From positions 1 through 36,130 of the forward strand of contig CAYSPJ010000046.1 in NCBI GenBank assembly GCA_964432875.1: 36,130 nt of DNA, given 5' to 3'. Below are positions 8,803 to 17,187 of this stretch, piece by piece. Position 1 is the stretch's first letter. The number at the start of each line of letters is the position of its first letter. A program made the position numbers and the translations under genes. The DNA comes from JACJYE01 sp964432875. GTDB taxonomy: Bacteria > Bacteroidota > Bacteroidia > Chitinophagales > Saprospiraceae. The notes beneath the pieces were generated by a model. The model was not told the origin of the DNA. It saw only the letters and a list, made by a program, of their open reading frames with translations, and ran no database searches.

Positions 8803-8816
8803 TTGATAATAATCAT
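8803..8816. promoter_or_regulatory. FNR-like operator (anaerobox) upstream of the cbb3 operon
   Basis: TTGATAATAATCAT matches the FNR/FixK consensus TTGAT-N4-ATCAA at nine of ten defined positions. cbb3 oxidase operons are classically controlled by FNR/FixK-type regulators under low oxygen. A -7-like GAATTTTG lies at 8851-8858 and lacks a good -33 TTG, which fits an activator-dependent promoter. The ccoS start codon is 73 bases downstream. Confidence 0.6.
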
Positions 8817-8888
8817 CCGTCAGCGGAACTGAGGGGGACTAACTTGCCGCGAATTTTGAGAGCAAAAGTCAATTAATAAACGTAAAAT

Positions 8889-9071
8889 ATGAAGATTATT
8901 TTTTTACTCATCATTGTAAGCCTCATTGTCGCGCTCGGTTTCCTGGGGGCTTTCCTATGGGCTGTGCGTAGCGGGCAATACGACGACGAGGTCGGCCCGG
9001 CTATGCGGATGCTATTTGATGAGGACAAGCCGCAATCCGATAACCATCATAACACTTCAAAAAAATCTTAA
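8889..9071 (+). CDS. ccoS: cbb3-type cytochrome oxidase assembly protein CcoS
   Basis: A 60-residue protein with one N-terminal membrane helix (about residues 3-26) followed by AVRSGQYDDEVGPAMRMLFDED, the family's typical RSGQ(F/Y)DD signature. CcoS is needed for maturation of the cbb3 oxidase, in particular cofactor insertion into CcoN. It is first in the operon, four bases before ccoNO. In many Bacteroidota the copper-exporting ATPase gene ccoI precedes it; here only non-coding DNA does. Confidence 0.9.
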   Translation: MKIIFLLIIVSLIVALGFLGAFLWAVRSGQYDDEVGPAMRMLFDEDKPQSDNHHNTSKKS

Positions 9072-9075
9072 GCCA

Positions 9076-11214
9076 ATGGCGCAAGTTGAGAAATTCAGTT
9101 ACGACAATGCCATCGTCCGCAAGTTTGCCTATGCCTGCATCGTCTTCGGGGTAGTGGGTATATTCGTAGGCTTATGGGCTGCCTTGCAGTTGGTATTCCC
9201 ATCCCTAAATCTGGGCATAGCGGAAACCTCCTTCGGGCGCATCCGCCCGTTACACACCAATGCAGCGATTTTTGCTTTTGTGGGCAATGGCATTTTCATG
9301 GGGGTGTATTACTCCTTGCAGCGTTTGTTGAAAACGCGGATGTATAGCAACTTTTTGAGCGAGTTCCACTTCTGGGGCTGGCAGCTCATTATTTTGGCTG
9401 CCGCCATCACCCTCCCGCTAGGCATCACCAGCGCCAAGGAATACGCCGAGCTGGAATGGCCGATCGACCTGGCGATTGCCGTGGTTTGGATCGTTTTCGG
9501 CATCAACATGTTCGGCACCATCCTGAAGCGGCGCGAGCAGCACCTCTACGTGGCGATCTGGTTCTACATCGCCACCTGGGTGACTGTCACCGTGTTGCAC
9601 GTCGGCAACAACCTGGAGTTGCCGGTATCGCTCTGGAAGAGCTACCCGGTCTTCGCCGGCGTACAGGATGCCCTCGTCCAGTGGTGGTATGGGCACAATG
9701 CGGTGGCATTCTTCCTCACGACGCCTTATCTGGGCTTGATGTATTACTTCCTGCCTAAGGCTGCCAACCGGCCGGTTTATTCCTACAAGCTGTCCATCAT
9801 CCACTTTTGGGCGCTGATCTTTATCTACATCTGGGCTGGCCCGCACCACTTATTATATACCTCCCTGCCCGACTGGGCACAGTCGCTGGGCACCGTCTTT
9901 TCTATCATGCTGATTGCCCCTTCCTGGGGCGGTATGCTCAATGGCCTGCTGACCCTGCGCGGCGCCTGGGACCGCGTGCGGCAAGACCCCGTGCTAAAAT
10001 TCATGGTCGTAGCGGTCACCGCCTATGGTATGGCTACTTTTGAAGGCCCCATGCTTTCGATCAAATCGGTCAATGCTATCAGCCACTATACGGACTGGAC
10101 CATTGGCCACGTCCATATCGGCACCCTGGGCTGGAATGGCTTCCTGACTTTTGGCGTATTGTACTGGCTCATCCCCCAGATATTTAGCACCAAGCTTTAT
10201 TCCCTGAAACTTGCCAACGTGCATTTCTGGATTGGCACCATGGGTATCCTGTTCTACGCCATCCCCCTGTATTGGGCTGGTTGGACCCAGAGCCTAATGT
10301 GGAAGCAGTTCACTCCGGATGGCTTCCTGCAGTATGGCAACTTCCTGGAAACAGTGACGCAAATCATCCCCATGTACGCCCTGCGTGCTTTGGGTGGCTT
10401 GCTCTATCTGGTTGGTTACTTCGTGATGATTTACAACTTATACAAGACCATCAAAGCGGGTTCTTTCGTCGCCAATGAAGCGGCTGAAGCCCCCCCGCTG
10501 CCGGTGGCCGTCAAGCATGCCGGCGAGCACTGGCACCGTTGGATTGAGCGCCGCCCCATGCAAATGCTCATCTTCTCAACGATTGCTATCCTCATCGGCG
10601 GTATGGTCGAGATATTCCCCATGGTGATGATCGACAGCCAGGTGCCGAAGATCGAGTCGGTCACTCCATATACACCGCTGGAGCTGGAAGGCCGTGATAT
10701 CTATATCCGCGAGGGCTGCCTGGGCTGCCACTCCCAGATGATCCGCCCATTCCGTTCAGAAACGGAGCGTTATGGAGAGTACTCCAAGTCTGGTGAATTT
10801 ATCTACGACCGGCCTTTCCTCTGGGGCTCCAAGCGCACTGGCCCGGATTTGCACCGCCAGGGCGGGAAATATCCCGACAGTTGGCACTACAACCACATGC
10901 TCGAGCCGACCAGCATGTCGCCCGGCTCTATCATGCCGCCTTACCCCTGGTTGATCGACAATGACTTGAAGACGAAGCATACTGCGGCTAAGATAAGGGC
11001 GCTACAAGCTTTAGGCACGCCTTATGAGCCGGGTTATGACCAAATAGCCGTTGACGACCTGAAGAAACAAGCCGCTATAATCGCCGCCAGCCTCCGTAAG
11101 GACGGCATCGAAGGCGAAGGCCTGGAGAATAAGGAAATCATCGCCATGATTGCCTACCTGCAACGCTTGGGTACGGATATCAAGCCCAAGCCGCAAGCAG
11201 CGAGCGGGCAATAA
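9076..11214 (+). CDS. ccoNO: Fused cbb3-type cytochrome c oxidase subunits I and II (CcoNO)
   Basis: The start at ATG 9076 (MAQVEKFSYDNAIVRKF) gives 712 residues; the open frame reaches further upstream only through ccoS. The CcoN part (about 1-480) has some twelve membrane segments and the heme-copper ligands: RPLHTN near 60, WWYGHNAVAFF, AGPHHLLYT and TIGHVHIGTLGW. The CcoO part begins near residue 500 with a membrane anchor and has a single heme c site, CLGCH at 548-552, with a likely methionine ligand in GSIMPPYPW. The fusion of the catalytic subunit with the monoheme subunit is usual in Bacteroidota and rare in Proteobacteria. The enzyme reduces oxygen to water with high affinity and pumps protons at the inner membrane. 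Confidence 0.96.
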   Translation: MAQVEKFSYDNAIVRKFAYACIVFGVVGIFVGLWAALQLVFPSLNLGIAETSFGRIRPLHTNAAIFAFVGNGIFMGVYYSLQRLLKTRMYSNFLSEFHFWGWQLIILAAAITLPLGITSAKEYAELEWPIDLAIAVVWIVFGINMFGTILKRREQHLYVAIWFYIATWVTVTVLHVGNNLELPVSLWKSYPVFAGVQDALVQWWYGHNAVAFFLTTPYLGLMYYFLPKAANRPVYSYKLSIIHFWALIFIYIWAGPHHLLYTSLPDWAQSLGTVFSIMLIAPSWGGMLNGLLTLRGAWDRVRQDPVLKFMVVAVTAYGMATFEGPMLSIKSVNAISHYTDWTIGHVHIGTLGWNGFLTFGVLYWLIPQIFSTKLYSLKLANVHFWIGTMGILFYAIPLYWAGWTQSLMWKQFTPDGFLQYGNFLETVTQIIPMYALRALGGLLYLVGYFVMIYNLYKTIKAGSFVANEAAEAPPLPVAVKHAGEHWHRWIERRPMQMLIFSTIAILIGGMVEIFPMVMIDSQVPKIESVTPYTPLELEGRDIYIREGCLGCHSQMIRPFRSETERYGEYSKSGEFIYDRPFLWGSKRTGPDLHRQGGKYPDSWHYNHMLEPTSMSPGSIMPPYPWLIDNDLKTKHTAAKIRALQALGTPYEPGYDQIAVDDLKKQAAIIAASLRKDGIEGEGLENKEIIAMIAYLQRLGTDIKPKPQAASGQ

Positions 11215-11227
11215 TACCCGGTTTTGA

Positions 11228-11260
11228 GGTTCGCGCCAGGCATCACGCCTGGCGCGAACC
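11228..11260. promoter_or_regulatory. Perfect 14-bp stem-loop between ccoNO and ccoQ
   Basis: GGTTCGCGCCAGGC (11228-11241) is exactly complementary to GCCTGGCGCGAACC (11247-11260) around the loop ATCAC. It starts 14 bases after the ccoNO stop codon. No T-tract follows, so it is more likely an RNA processing or 3'-end stabilising element than an intrinsic terminator. It could lower expression of the distal genes relative to ccoNO. Confidence 0.7.
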
Positions 11261-11305
11261 CCAAGCTCCTAAACTTGTATTTGCTCATTTAAAAAATCAC
11301 AAACC

Positions 11306-11506
11306 GTGTTCAAACATATCCTGGAAAGCGCCGGCAGCATCAATTGGATGGCCATCTCCGCCTTAGTCACTTTTGTGGTGATTTTTATGGTCAGCGCCGT
11401 ATTGGCATTCAAACGCGACCCGGCATTTATCAATAAAATGGCAAACATGCCACTTGAAGACTCCAATCCTGTTAACGCTGAAACTGATCGTCATGAATCG
11501 CAATAA
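11306..11506 (+). CDS. ccoQ: Small cbb3 oxidase subunit CcoQ
   Basis: A 66-residue protein beginning at GTG 11306 (MFKHILESAGSINWMAIS), with one membrane helix (about residues 15-37) and a charged tail. Position between ccoNO and ccoP, size and the pattern MFKHI-x-...-helix-FKRD fit CcoQ/FixQ, which stabilises the oxidase complex. The GTG start is preferred over the in-frame ATG at residue 15 because the latter would remove part of the N-terminus and cut into the helix. Its 3' end overlaps ccoP by 14 bases. The similarity is judged on pattern only, as the family is short and variable. Confidence 0.7.
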   Translation: MFKHILESAGSINWMAISALVTFVVIFMVSAVLAFKRDPAFINKMANMPLEDSNPVNAETDRHESQ

Positions 11507-12443
11507 AACCATCAAATCCATCAGCGCAGTGCTGCCTTTGCTCTTCATGGCGGCAATTGCTGCAGCGCAGGACGCCCAGGGCTCTGCCGACCCTTACTTC
11601 TACAACCGCTTGTTTTCCAACGCCCTGATCATTACTGCCGGCGTTGTGCTGCTGGGCGTCATTATCGCCTTGGTACATTTGCTGAATGTCATGGTCAAAG
11701 TTCAGCAAATCCGCATCTATAAGGAGCAGGGCATTGAAGCTTACCTCCAAGAGGTCAAAAAGCCTGCTCAGGTATCCTTCTGGGATAGGATGTATAAAAA
11801 GTGGACCGCAGTGGTGCCCGTGGAAAAAGAAAAGGACATCCTGATGGATCACGACTACGATGGCATCCGCGAGCTGGATAACACCCTCCCGCCCTGGTGG
11901 GTAGCGATGTTCTACCTCACGATTGGCTTTGGGGTCATTTATTTCAGCTATTACCATCTATTCAGCGCAGGCCCAAGCTCGGGCGAAGAATATGAAATCG
12001 AGATGGAGCAGGCGGAGCGGTCGGTACAAGCCTTCCTGGCAACCCAAGCCAACCAGGTAGATGAGACCAACGTAGAGGCATTGATGGAGGAAGCCCCCCT
12101 GGCTGCCGGCGAGCAGATTTTCCTGACCAACTGCGCCGTATGCCATGGCACCCAGGGCGAAGGCGGCATCGGCCCCAATATGACTGACCCCTACTGGGTC
12201 CACGGAGGGAACATCAAGGATATTTTTAAAGTAATCAAGTATGGGGTGCCGGAAAAAGGCATGATTGCCTGGAAAGCCCAACTCAGCGCCGGCGATATGC
12301 AAAAGGTAGCAAGCTACATCCTCAGCCTACAGGGCACTAACCCGCCCAATGCTAAAGAGCCGGAAGGTGAGCGCTACGAGCCGGAAGAAGCACCCGGCGA
12401 GCCAGATAAAGAGGCTCAGGGCGAGACCCTGGGCCTGAATTGA
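11493..12443 (+). CDS. ccoP: cbb3-type oxidase subunit III, cytochrome c (CcoP)
   Basis: The start at ATG 11493 is preferred because it opens directly with a signal-like segment (MNRNKTIKSISAVLPLLFMA), giving 316 residues. A second hydrophobic helix (about 42-68) and the cbb3 oxidase N-terminal domain around residues 115-157 (DHDYDGIRELDNTLPPWW, then a membrane helix) follow. The cytochrome c domain has one heme site, CAVCH at 214-218, and a probable methionine ligand in PEKGMIAWK. Proteobacterial CcoP usually has two heme sites; the single-heme form here may be normal for Bacteroidota. CcoP takes electrons from soluble or membrane cytochromes and passes them to CcoO/CcoN. The acidic, proline-rich tail is low complexity. 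Confidence 0.93.
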   Translation: MNRNKTIKSISAVLPLLFMAAIAAAQDAQGSADPYFYNRLFSNALIITAGVVLLGVIIALVHLLNVMVKVQQIRIYKEQGIEAYLQEVKKPAQVSFWDRMYKKWTAVVPVEKEKDILMDHDYDGIRELDNTLPPWWVAMFYLTIGFGVIYFSYYHLFSAGPSSGEEYEIEMEQAERSVQAFLATQANQVDETNVEALMEEAPLAAGEQIFLTNCAVCHGTQGEGGIGPNMTDPYWVHGGNIKDIFKVIKYGVPEKGMIAWKAQLSAGDMQKVASYILSLQGTNPPNAKEPEGERYEPEEAPGEPDKEAQGETLGLN

Positions 12444-12504
12444 TCATCACATGAGAGGCATCGGGCACGTTTATCGGGTCTGACGCCTCATCGCAATTTT
12501 AGCT

Positions 12505-14049
12505 ATGAACTCAGCAGAGCCAATTAGAGACACGGAGGAATTCCGCGATAAAATCGCGACAGTAGACGAGCGGGGTAAGCGGATTTGGATTTACCCCAAG
12601 AAGCCGAGCGGCCGCTATACTAATGCCCGCACTTATCTGAGCTGGGTGCTGCTGGCTTTCCTCTTCGGCGCGCCTTTCATCAAAATCGGGGGGGAGCCGC
12701 TGCTCCTCTTCAACGTCCTGGAGCGCAAGTTTATCCTCTTCGGCATCGTCTTTTTACCCCAGGATTTCCACCTATTCGTGCTGGCTATGCTCACGCTGGT
12801 CGTCTTCATCGTCCTGTTCACCGTAGTGTGGGGGCGGCTCTTTTGCGGCTGGGTGTGCCCGCAGACCATCTTCATGGAGCTGGTTTTCCGCAAAATCGAG
12901 TACTGGATCGAAGGGGATGCCGGAGCGCAGCGCCGCCTCAGTAATGCTCCCTGGACGACGGATAAAATCATCAAAAAAGTGGGCAAGCAGGCGATTTTCT
13001 TCGCTATTGCTGTCCTGGTGGCCAATACCTTCCTGGCTTATATCATCGGTGCAGAGGAAGTGATCAGTATCGCTACCGAGCCGATTGCAGAACACTGGAC
13101 TGGTTTTGTTGCCCTGATGGTCTTTTCGGGGGCATTCTACTTCGTCTTTGCCTATCTACGCGAGCAGGTCTGTGTGACGATATGCCCCTACGGCCGCCTG
13201 CAGGGCGTGTTGCTCGACCGCAACTCCATCGTGGTGGCTTATGATTTCGTGCGGGGCGAGCCGCGCGGGAAAATCCGCAAAGGGGCTGATAAGGAAGGAT
13301 CCAATGGCAAAGCCGCCGCCGCCCCCAATCCGGTTGCCAACATCCGCGCCGAGATAGCGCAGGTACCTGAAGGCGCCGCCCTTGACCCCGTGCCCTTTTC
13401 GGGGGGCAACCCAGCTGAAAGCATCAAAAAAGCCCTGGGTGACTGCATCGACTGCAAGCTTTGCGTACAAGTGTGCCCCACGGGCATTGATATCCGCGAT
13501 GGTACCCAGCTCGAGTGCGTCAACTGCACAGCTTGCATCGATGCCTGCGATGAGGTGATGGACAAAGTCAACCGCCCTCGCGGGCTCATCCGCTATGACA
13601 GCTACAACGGCATCGTGGAAAACCGCAAAAAGCTCTTCACGCCACGCGTGATCGCCTATACTGCGGTCCTGGCGGTATTGATCGCCGTCAACATCGCCCT
13701 GCTAAGCGCACGCTCTGAACTGGACGCCTTACTGTTGCGTACGCCCGGCATGTTGTACCAACAAGCCGAGGAGGGCCGCATCAGCAACCTGTACAACTAC
13801 CAGCTTATCAATAAGTCTAAAGAAGAGCTGCCCGTAGAGTTCCGCCTGGGCGGCGGCTTGTCGGGCCGGGTGCGCATGGTTGGCGAAAGCCCCAAGGTCA
13901 AGCCGGGCGAGATGGCCAAAGGCTCACTCTTCATCGAATTGGACAAAACAAGCCTTGAAGGCCGCAGTACCAAGATTTTTGTTGAAGTTTATGCCAACGG
14001 CAAATTGGTAGATAAGGCGAAGACGAGTTTCCTCGGGCCGGGGAGGTGA
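12505..14049 (+). CDS. ccoG: Cytochrome oxidase accessory protein CcoG, 4Fe-4S membrane protein
   Basis: A 514-residue protein with about five membrane segments and the signature GRLFCGWVCPQTIFMEL. It has two ferredoxin-type clusters: C314, C317, C320, C324 (CIDCKLCVQVCP) and C338, C341, C344, C348 (CVNCTACIDAC). The C-terminal 110 residues form the immunoglobulin-like periplasmic domain of the family. CcoG acts in cbb3 oxidase biogenesis, probably as a cupric reductase supplying copper(I). A stretch rich in alanine and lysine (about 268-285) is an insertion between the membrane region and the clusters. It lies 61 bases after ccoP, in the same operon. Confidence 0.95.
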   Translation: MNSAEPIRDTEEFRDKIATVDERGKRIWIYPKKPSGRYTNARTYLSWVLLAFLFGAPFIKIGGEPLLLFNVLERKFILFGIVFLPQDFHLFVLAMLTLVVFIVLFTVVWGRLFCGWVCPQTIFMELVFRKIEYWIEGDAGAQRRLSNAPWTTDKIIKKVGKQAIFFAIAVLVANTFLAYIIGAEEVISIATEPIAEHWTGFVALMVFSGAFYFVFAYLREQVCVTICPYGRLQGVLLDRNSIVVAYDFVRGEPRGKIRKGADKEGSNGKAAAAPNPVANIRAEIAQVPEGAALDPVPFSGGNPAESIKKALGDCIDCKLCVQVCPTGIDIRDGTQLECVNCTACIDACDEVMDKVNRPRGLIRYDSYNGIVENRKKLFTPRVIAYTAVLAVLIAVNIALLSARSELDALLLRTPGMLYQQAEEGRISNLYNYQLINKSKEELPVEFRLGGGLSGRVRMVGESPKVKPGEMAKGSLFIELDKTSLEGRSTKIFVEVYANGKLVDKAKTSFLGPGR

Positions 14050-14127
14050 GCGGGCTAGTACGGTTGGCTTGCCTAAGGCGTTAATAACAAACAACAATTG
14101 TCATCACCAAATAAAAAAGCAAGAGCC

Positions 14128-14577
14128 ATGAAAATCAACTGGGGCACCGGGATTGCCATTTTTTACAGCATTTTCGTGCTGGTGTTGGTTTACTACGTCA
14201 TCAAATCTACTACCTTTGACAACAGCTTGGTTTCGGAGCAGTACTATGCCGATGATCTGGCTTATCAGCAGCACTACGACAAGCTGGTCAACGCCCAACA
14301 GCTGACCGAAGACCTGAAGATATGGAACAAGGTGCAGAAAGCCGAAGTAGAGCTGGTTTTCCCCGCTGAAGTGGGGCCCGTATCCGGGCTGATCCACTTT
14401 TTTTGCCCATCGGATAGCGGCAGCGACTTCAAGCTGCCGGTCAAGCCAGATGCCGAGCGGATACAGCGCATCCCTACTACTGGCTTGCGGCCGGGCTTGT
14501 GGAAGGTGAAAGTGGATTGGCAGGCTGACGGCAAAACCTTCTTTAAAGAGCAAAGCATCACCTTGCAAGCTTTATGA
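14128..14577 (+). CDS. fixH: FixH family protein
   Basis: The ATG at 14128 gives 149 residues starting MKINWGTGIAIFYSIFVLVLVYYV; an in-frame TTG 30 bases upstream is less likely. One N-terminal membrane helix is followed by a periplasmic domain with the Bacteroidota FixH pattern (LVSEQYYADDLAYQQHYDK) and a C-terminal beta-rich part with GLWKVKVDWQADGKTFF. FixH (CcoH) is needed for assembly or stability of the cbb3 oxidase. It precedes the SafE-like gene by one base. Confidence 0.88.
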   Translation: MKINWGTGIAIFYSIFVLVLVYYVIKSTTFDNSLVSEQYYADDLAYQQHYDKLVNAQQLTEDLKIWNKVQKAEVELVFPAEVGPVSGLIHFFCPSDSGSDFKLPVKPDAERIQRIPTTGLRPGLWKVKVDWQADGKTFFKEQSITLQAL

Positions 14578-14578
14578 T

Positions 14579-15277
14579 ATGATACTTTGGACGGCATTCA
14601 CCATCGGCTTGTTTGGGAGCCTGCACTGCATCGGCATGTGCGGGCCGATAGCTTTGTCGTTGCCTTACCAAAGCGCTGGCCGCCTTCAGGCTGCCGGCAA
14701 CCTATTGTTATACAACCTGGGGCGGGTAGTCACTTATAGCCTGCTCGGCTTGATCATCGGCTCATTAGGGCGTGGGTTTTTCCTGGCGGGTTTCCAATCA
14801 CACATTTCTATCGCTTTGGGCATAACCCTTTTGCTAGTTGCGTTGTTGTCTGTTGATGTAGAGAGCCGCATTTTGCGCATTCCGCTCATGCAGCAGCTCA
14901 ACCAATGGGTGAAGCAGCAATTGGGCCGGCTCTTACGCGGCGGGGGCGCGGGCAAGTTATTTGCCATTGGGCTTTTAAATGGGCTGCTGCCTTGTGGCCT
15001 GGTTTATATCGCTATAGTAGGCGCTATTACCACGGGCAGCATGCTACAAGGTGCTTTGTACATGGCTTTATTTGGCCTGGGCACCATCCCTCTGATGCTC
15101 GCTACCGCCTTGGCAGGGCAGTTCATCAAGCTGTCCTGGCGTATCCGGCTGCGCAAGCTGATGCCCGTATTCCTGGCAGCCATCGCGCTGCTCTTCATCT
15201 TCCGGGGGCTCAACTTCAACGTGCCCGTTGAGCTGCGCTTCTGGGAGGATTTGCAAGAGGTGCCGCTCTGCCATTGA
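14579..15277 (+). CDS. SafE/TauE-like membrane protein of the cbb3 assembly cluster
   Basis: A 232-residue protein with about six membrane helices. The N-terminus contains GLFGSLHCIGMCGPIALSLP, in which the cysteines and histidine could handle copper; a second conserved segment is GLLNGLLPCGLVYIA. Annotated relatives are called sulfite exporter TauE/SafE family or cytochrome biogenesis membrane proteins, and in Bacteroidota they follow fixH in cco operons. A role in copper delivery to the oxidase is therefore more likely than sulfite export; that is inference from context. Last gene of the cco operon by spacing. Confidence 0.82.
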   Translation: MILWTAFTIGLFGSLHCIGMCGPIALSLPYQSAGRLQAAGNLLLYNLGRVVTYSLLGLIIGSLGRGFFLAGFQSHISIALGITLLLVALLSVDVESRILRIPLMQQLNQWVKQQLGRLLRGGGAGKLFAIGLLNGLLPCGLVYIAIVGAITTGSMLQGALYMALFGLGTIPLMLATALAGQFIKLSWRIRLRKLMPVFLAAIALLFIFRGLNFNVPVELRFWEDLQEVPLCH

Positions 15278-15366
15278 GGCTCGACATGACGGATACGGCG
15301 CAGGCGGGCAGGCAGGTGAAACTTCCGTAAAAGCAATAACCAAACAGCAACCCGAAACCAGGGGGC

Positions 15367-15374
15367 TAATTTTG
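15367..15374 (+). promoter_or_regulatory. Candidate -7 element before the ferredoxin-NADP reductase gene
   Basis: TAATTTTG fully matches the Bacteroidota -7 consensus TAnnTTTG, but no TTG lies at the expected distance upstream and the leader would be under ten bases. Weak candidate. Confidence 0.25.
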
Positions 15375-15389
15375 AATCAGTAGTTTAGT

Positions 15390-16397
15390 ATGATCAAAAC
15401 AGATATTTTGATTGTCGGTGCCGGCCCGGTGGGCTTGTTTGCCGTTTTTGAAGCCGGCCTTTTGCAGATGCGATGCCACCTTGTAGATGCCCTGGCACAG
15501 CCAGGTGGGCAGCTTGCCGAAATCTATCCCAAGAAGCCGATTTATGACATCCCTGGCATCCCGGCCATCAACGCCCATGAACTCGTGGAAAACCTCATGC
15601 AGCAGATCGCCCCTTTCAAGCCGGGCTTCACCATGGGCGAACGGGCTGAAACCCTGGAGCGCCTGGAGGATGACAGCTTCCTCGTCACCACCAATAAAGG
15701 CACCCAGATCAACGCTCCGGTGGTGGCTATCGCTGCCGGGTTGGGCAGCTTCGAGCCGCGCAAACCGCCCATCGAGAATATCGAAAGCTTTGAAGACCGC
15801 GGGGTAGAGTACATCATCAAAGACCCGGAATTCTACCGCGGCAAACGCGTAGTCATCTCTGGAGGCGGCGATAGTGCTCTGGACTGGACCATCTTCCTGG
15901 CCGATTTGGCGGGCGAATTGACTCTGGTACACCGGCGCACGGGATTCCGCGGCGCCCCCGATAGCGTCGAGAAAGTGGAAAGGCTGACCGGGGAAGGCCG
16001 CGTCCGCCTGATTACCGAAGCTCAGGTCGTCGGCCTGCGCGGCAATGGGAAATTGGAGAGCGTGCTCATCGCCCATAAAGACAAAGGCGAGTTTGCCAAA
16101 GAAACGGACCACTTTATCCCCCTTTTTGGGCTGACGCCTAAAATGGGGCCGCTACAAGACTGGGGGTTAGAAATGGACCTCAAGGAAGGCATCAAGGTAG
16201 ATACTTACGACTACAGCACCAACATCCCCGGCATTTTTGCTATTGGTGATATCAATACTTATCCGGGCAAGCTAAAGCTCATCCTCTGCGGCTTCCACGA
16301 GGCTACCTTGATGTGCCAGTCTGCTTTCAAAATCATCAACCCCGATAAAAAGCTGAGCCTGAAATATACCACAGTGCAGGGGGTTACGGGCTTTTAG
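15390..16397 (+). CDS. Ferredoxin-NADP(+) reductase, thioredoxin-reductase-like (YumC type)
   Basis: A 335-residue flavoprotein. The FAD-binding motif GAGPVG lies at residues 10-15, followed by QPGGQLAEIYPKKPIYDIPG, a signature of this subgroup. The NADPH-binding GGGDSALDW lies near residue 155, and the C-terminal flavin contact FAIGDINTYPGKLKL near 280. The CxxC redox pair of true thioredoxin reductases is missing at the expected place, which points to electron exchange with ferredoxin or flavodoxin. It lies 112 bases downstream of the cco operon on the same strand, possibly with its own promoter. It is cytoplasmic, with no signal peptide. Confidence 0.9.
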   Translation: MIKTDILIVGAGPVGLFAVFEAGLLQMRCHLVDALAQPGGQLAEIYPKKPIYDIPGIPAINAHELVENLMQQIAPFKPGFTMGERAETLERLEDDSFLVTTNKGTQINAPVVAIAAGLGSFEPRKPPIENIESFEDRGVEYIIKDPEFYRGKRVVISGGGDSALDWTIFLADLAGELTLVHRRTGFRGAPDSVEKVERLTGEGRVRLITEAQVVGLRGNGKLESVLIAHKDKGEFAKETDHFIPLFGLTPKMGPLQDWGLEMDLKEGIKVDTYDYSTNIPGIFAIGDINTYPGKLKLILCGFHEATLMCQSAFKIINPDKKLSLKYTTVQGVTGF

Positions 16398-16398
16398 G

Positions 16399-16421
16399 AG
16401 CGGCTGGGCTAAATGGCCGCT
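16399..16421 (+). terminator. Weak terminator-like hairpin after the ferredoxin-NADP reductase gene
   Basis: AGCGGC (16399-16404) pairs with GCCGCT (16416-16421), directly after the stop codon. The following bases are only moderately T-rich (TCTAGCTGCTCTTTC), so termination efficiency is doubtful. Confidence 0.35.
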
Positions 16422-16776
16422 TCTAGCTGCTCTTTCACCATTCTTTAACACGCTGCCGGTGCGCTCTGTGCAGCGTCAATCCACTGGTATTCCAGCCTAC
16501 CTGTAAGGCGTTTGATTTTTTTTACAAAATATGCGACCCAAAATTGACTTGGTGTTGTTAATACTTCGTAGCTTTACAATACTTTGATGTAAAATTAAGT
16601 TCTTTGTCAGTAATGTTTGCCAGGAGCATATTTCAAAATGAAGAAATGGCGCTGATTGCGCCTGGCACAAAAAAAGAGTGCTAAAGCCCCCCTTAAAGCC
16701 AAGTATATCCAACACCCAAACAAGTACGCTAAATGAAGTTTGCTTGTAAAATTTCCTAACCAAAAATCTTGGGTTC
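16422..16776. other. AT-rich non-coding spacer
   Basis: About 355 bases without a credible gene. The part from 16500 onward is clearly more AT-rich than its surroundings, with homopolymer T runs, and probably holds the promoter of the small gene at 16777. A 93-codon frame on the minus strand (16497-16778) has no coding character. Confidence 0.5.
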
Positions 16777-17187
16777 ATGACTGGAACATCCTTAAAACAC
16801 CGATTGGCCCGTGCCCGTTTGGCCTTAGATCACACCCTTCAAAAAATCCTTGACATTAATAAGCGGCGAAAAAACCGCCGCCGAGACAAAACAGAACAAC
16901 CGGAAACAGAGCTGCGTATCCTCAACAAAATGGCCCAGACCCATGCCGTCCTGGTTCGCCTTTATGAACGCAGGATAGCGGAGCGCCCTAGCCCGTCGAT
17001 GGTGCCCACAAAAAGAGTGGCTGCCCCGCCGATGGCGACGGGGTGGCACAGCGATGATGCCCATGCCTATGTGCCACAGTTCCCATCGAAAATGCCTCGT
17101 CATTGGAATGAGGATGACAGGAGCCGGCCAGCCACTCATCCCGATTCCTCATCAAATGACCAGAAGGGCTTGACGCTTTCGCCTTAG
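16777..17187 (+). CDS. Unrecognised small basic protein
   Basis: A 136-residue frame from ATG 16777. The first half is rich in lysine and arginine and predicted helical (LARARLALDHTLQKILDIN, then RRKNRRRDK, then a heptad-like LRILNKMAQTHAVLVRLYERRI). The second half is proline/serine-rich and probably disordered. No family is recognised; a nucleic-acid-binding or coiled-coil role is conceivable. Codon use resembles the neighbouring genes, but an overlapping minus-strand frame of 104 codons means that the coding status is not certain. Its last four bases overlap the end of the convergent gene at 17184. Confidence 0.45.
   Translation: MTGTSLKHRLARARLALDHTLQKILDINKRRKNRRRDKTEQPETELRILNKMAQTHAVLVRLYERRIAERPSPSMVPTKRVAAPPMATGWHSDDAHAYVPQFPSKMPRHWNEDDRSRPATHPDSSSNDQKGLTLSP

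Noticed and set aside
12454..12489. Possible hairpin between ccoP and ccoG (GAGGCATC / GACGCCTC)
   Set aside because: Only an imperfect eight-base stem with a long loop and no T-tract, so not distinguishable from chance.
14579..15277. Dedicated sulfite exporter
   Set aside because: The family name derives from distant homologues; position directly after fixH and the His/Cys-containing N-terminus favour a role in cbb3 oxidase assembly.
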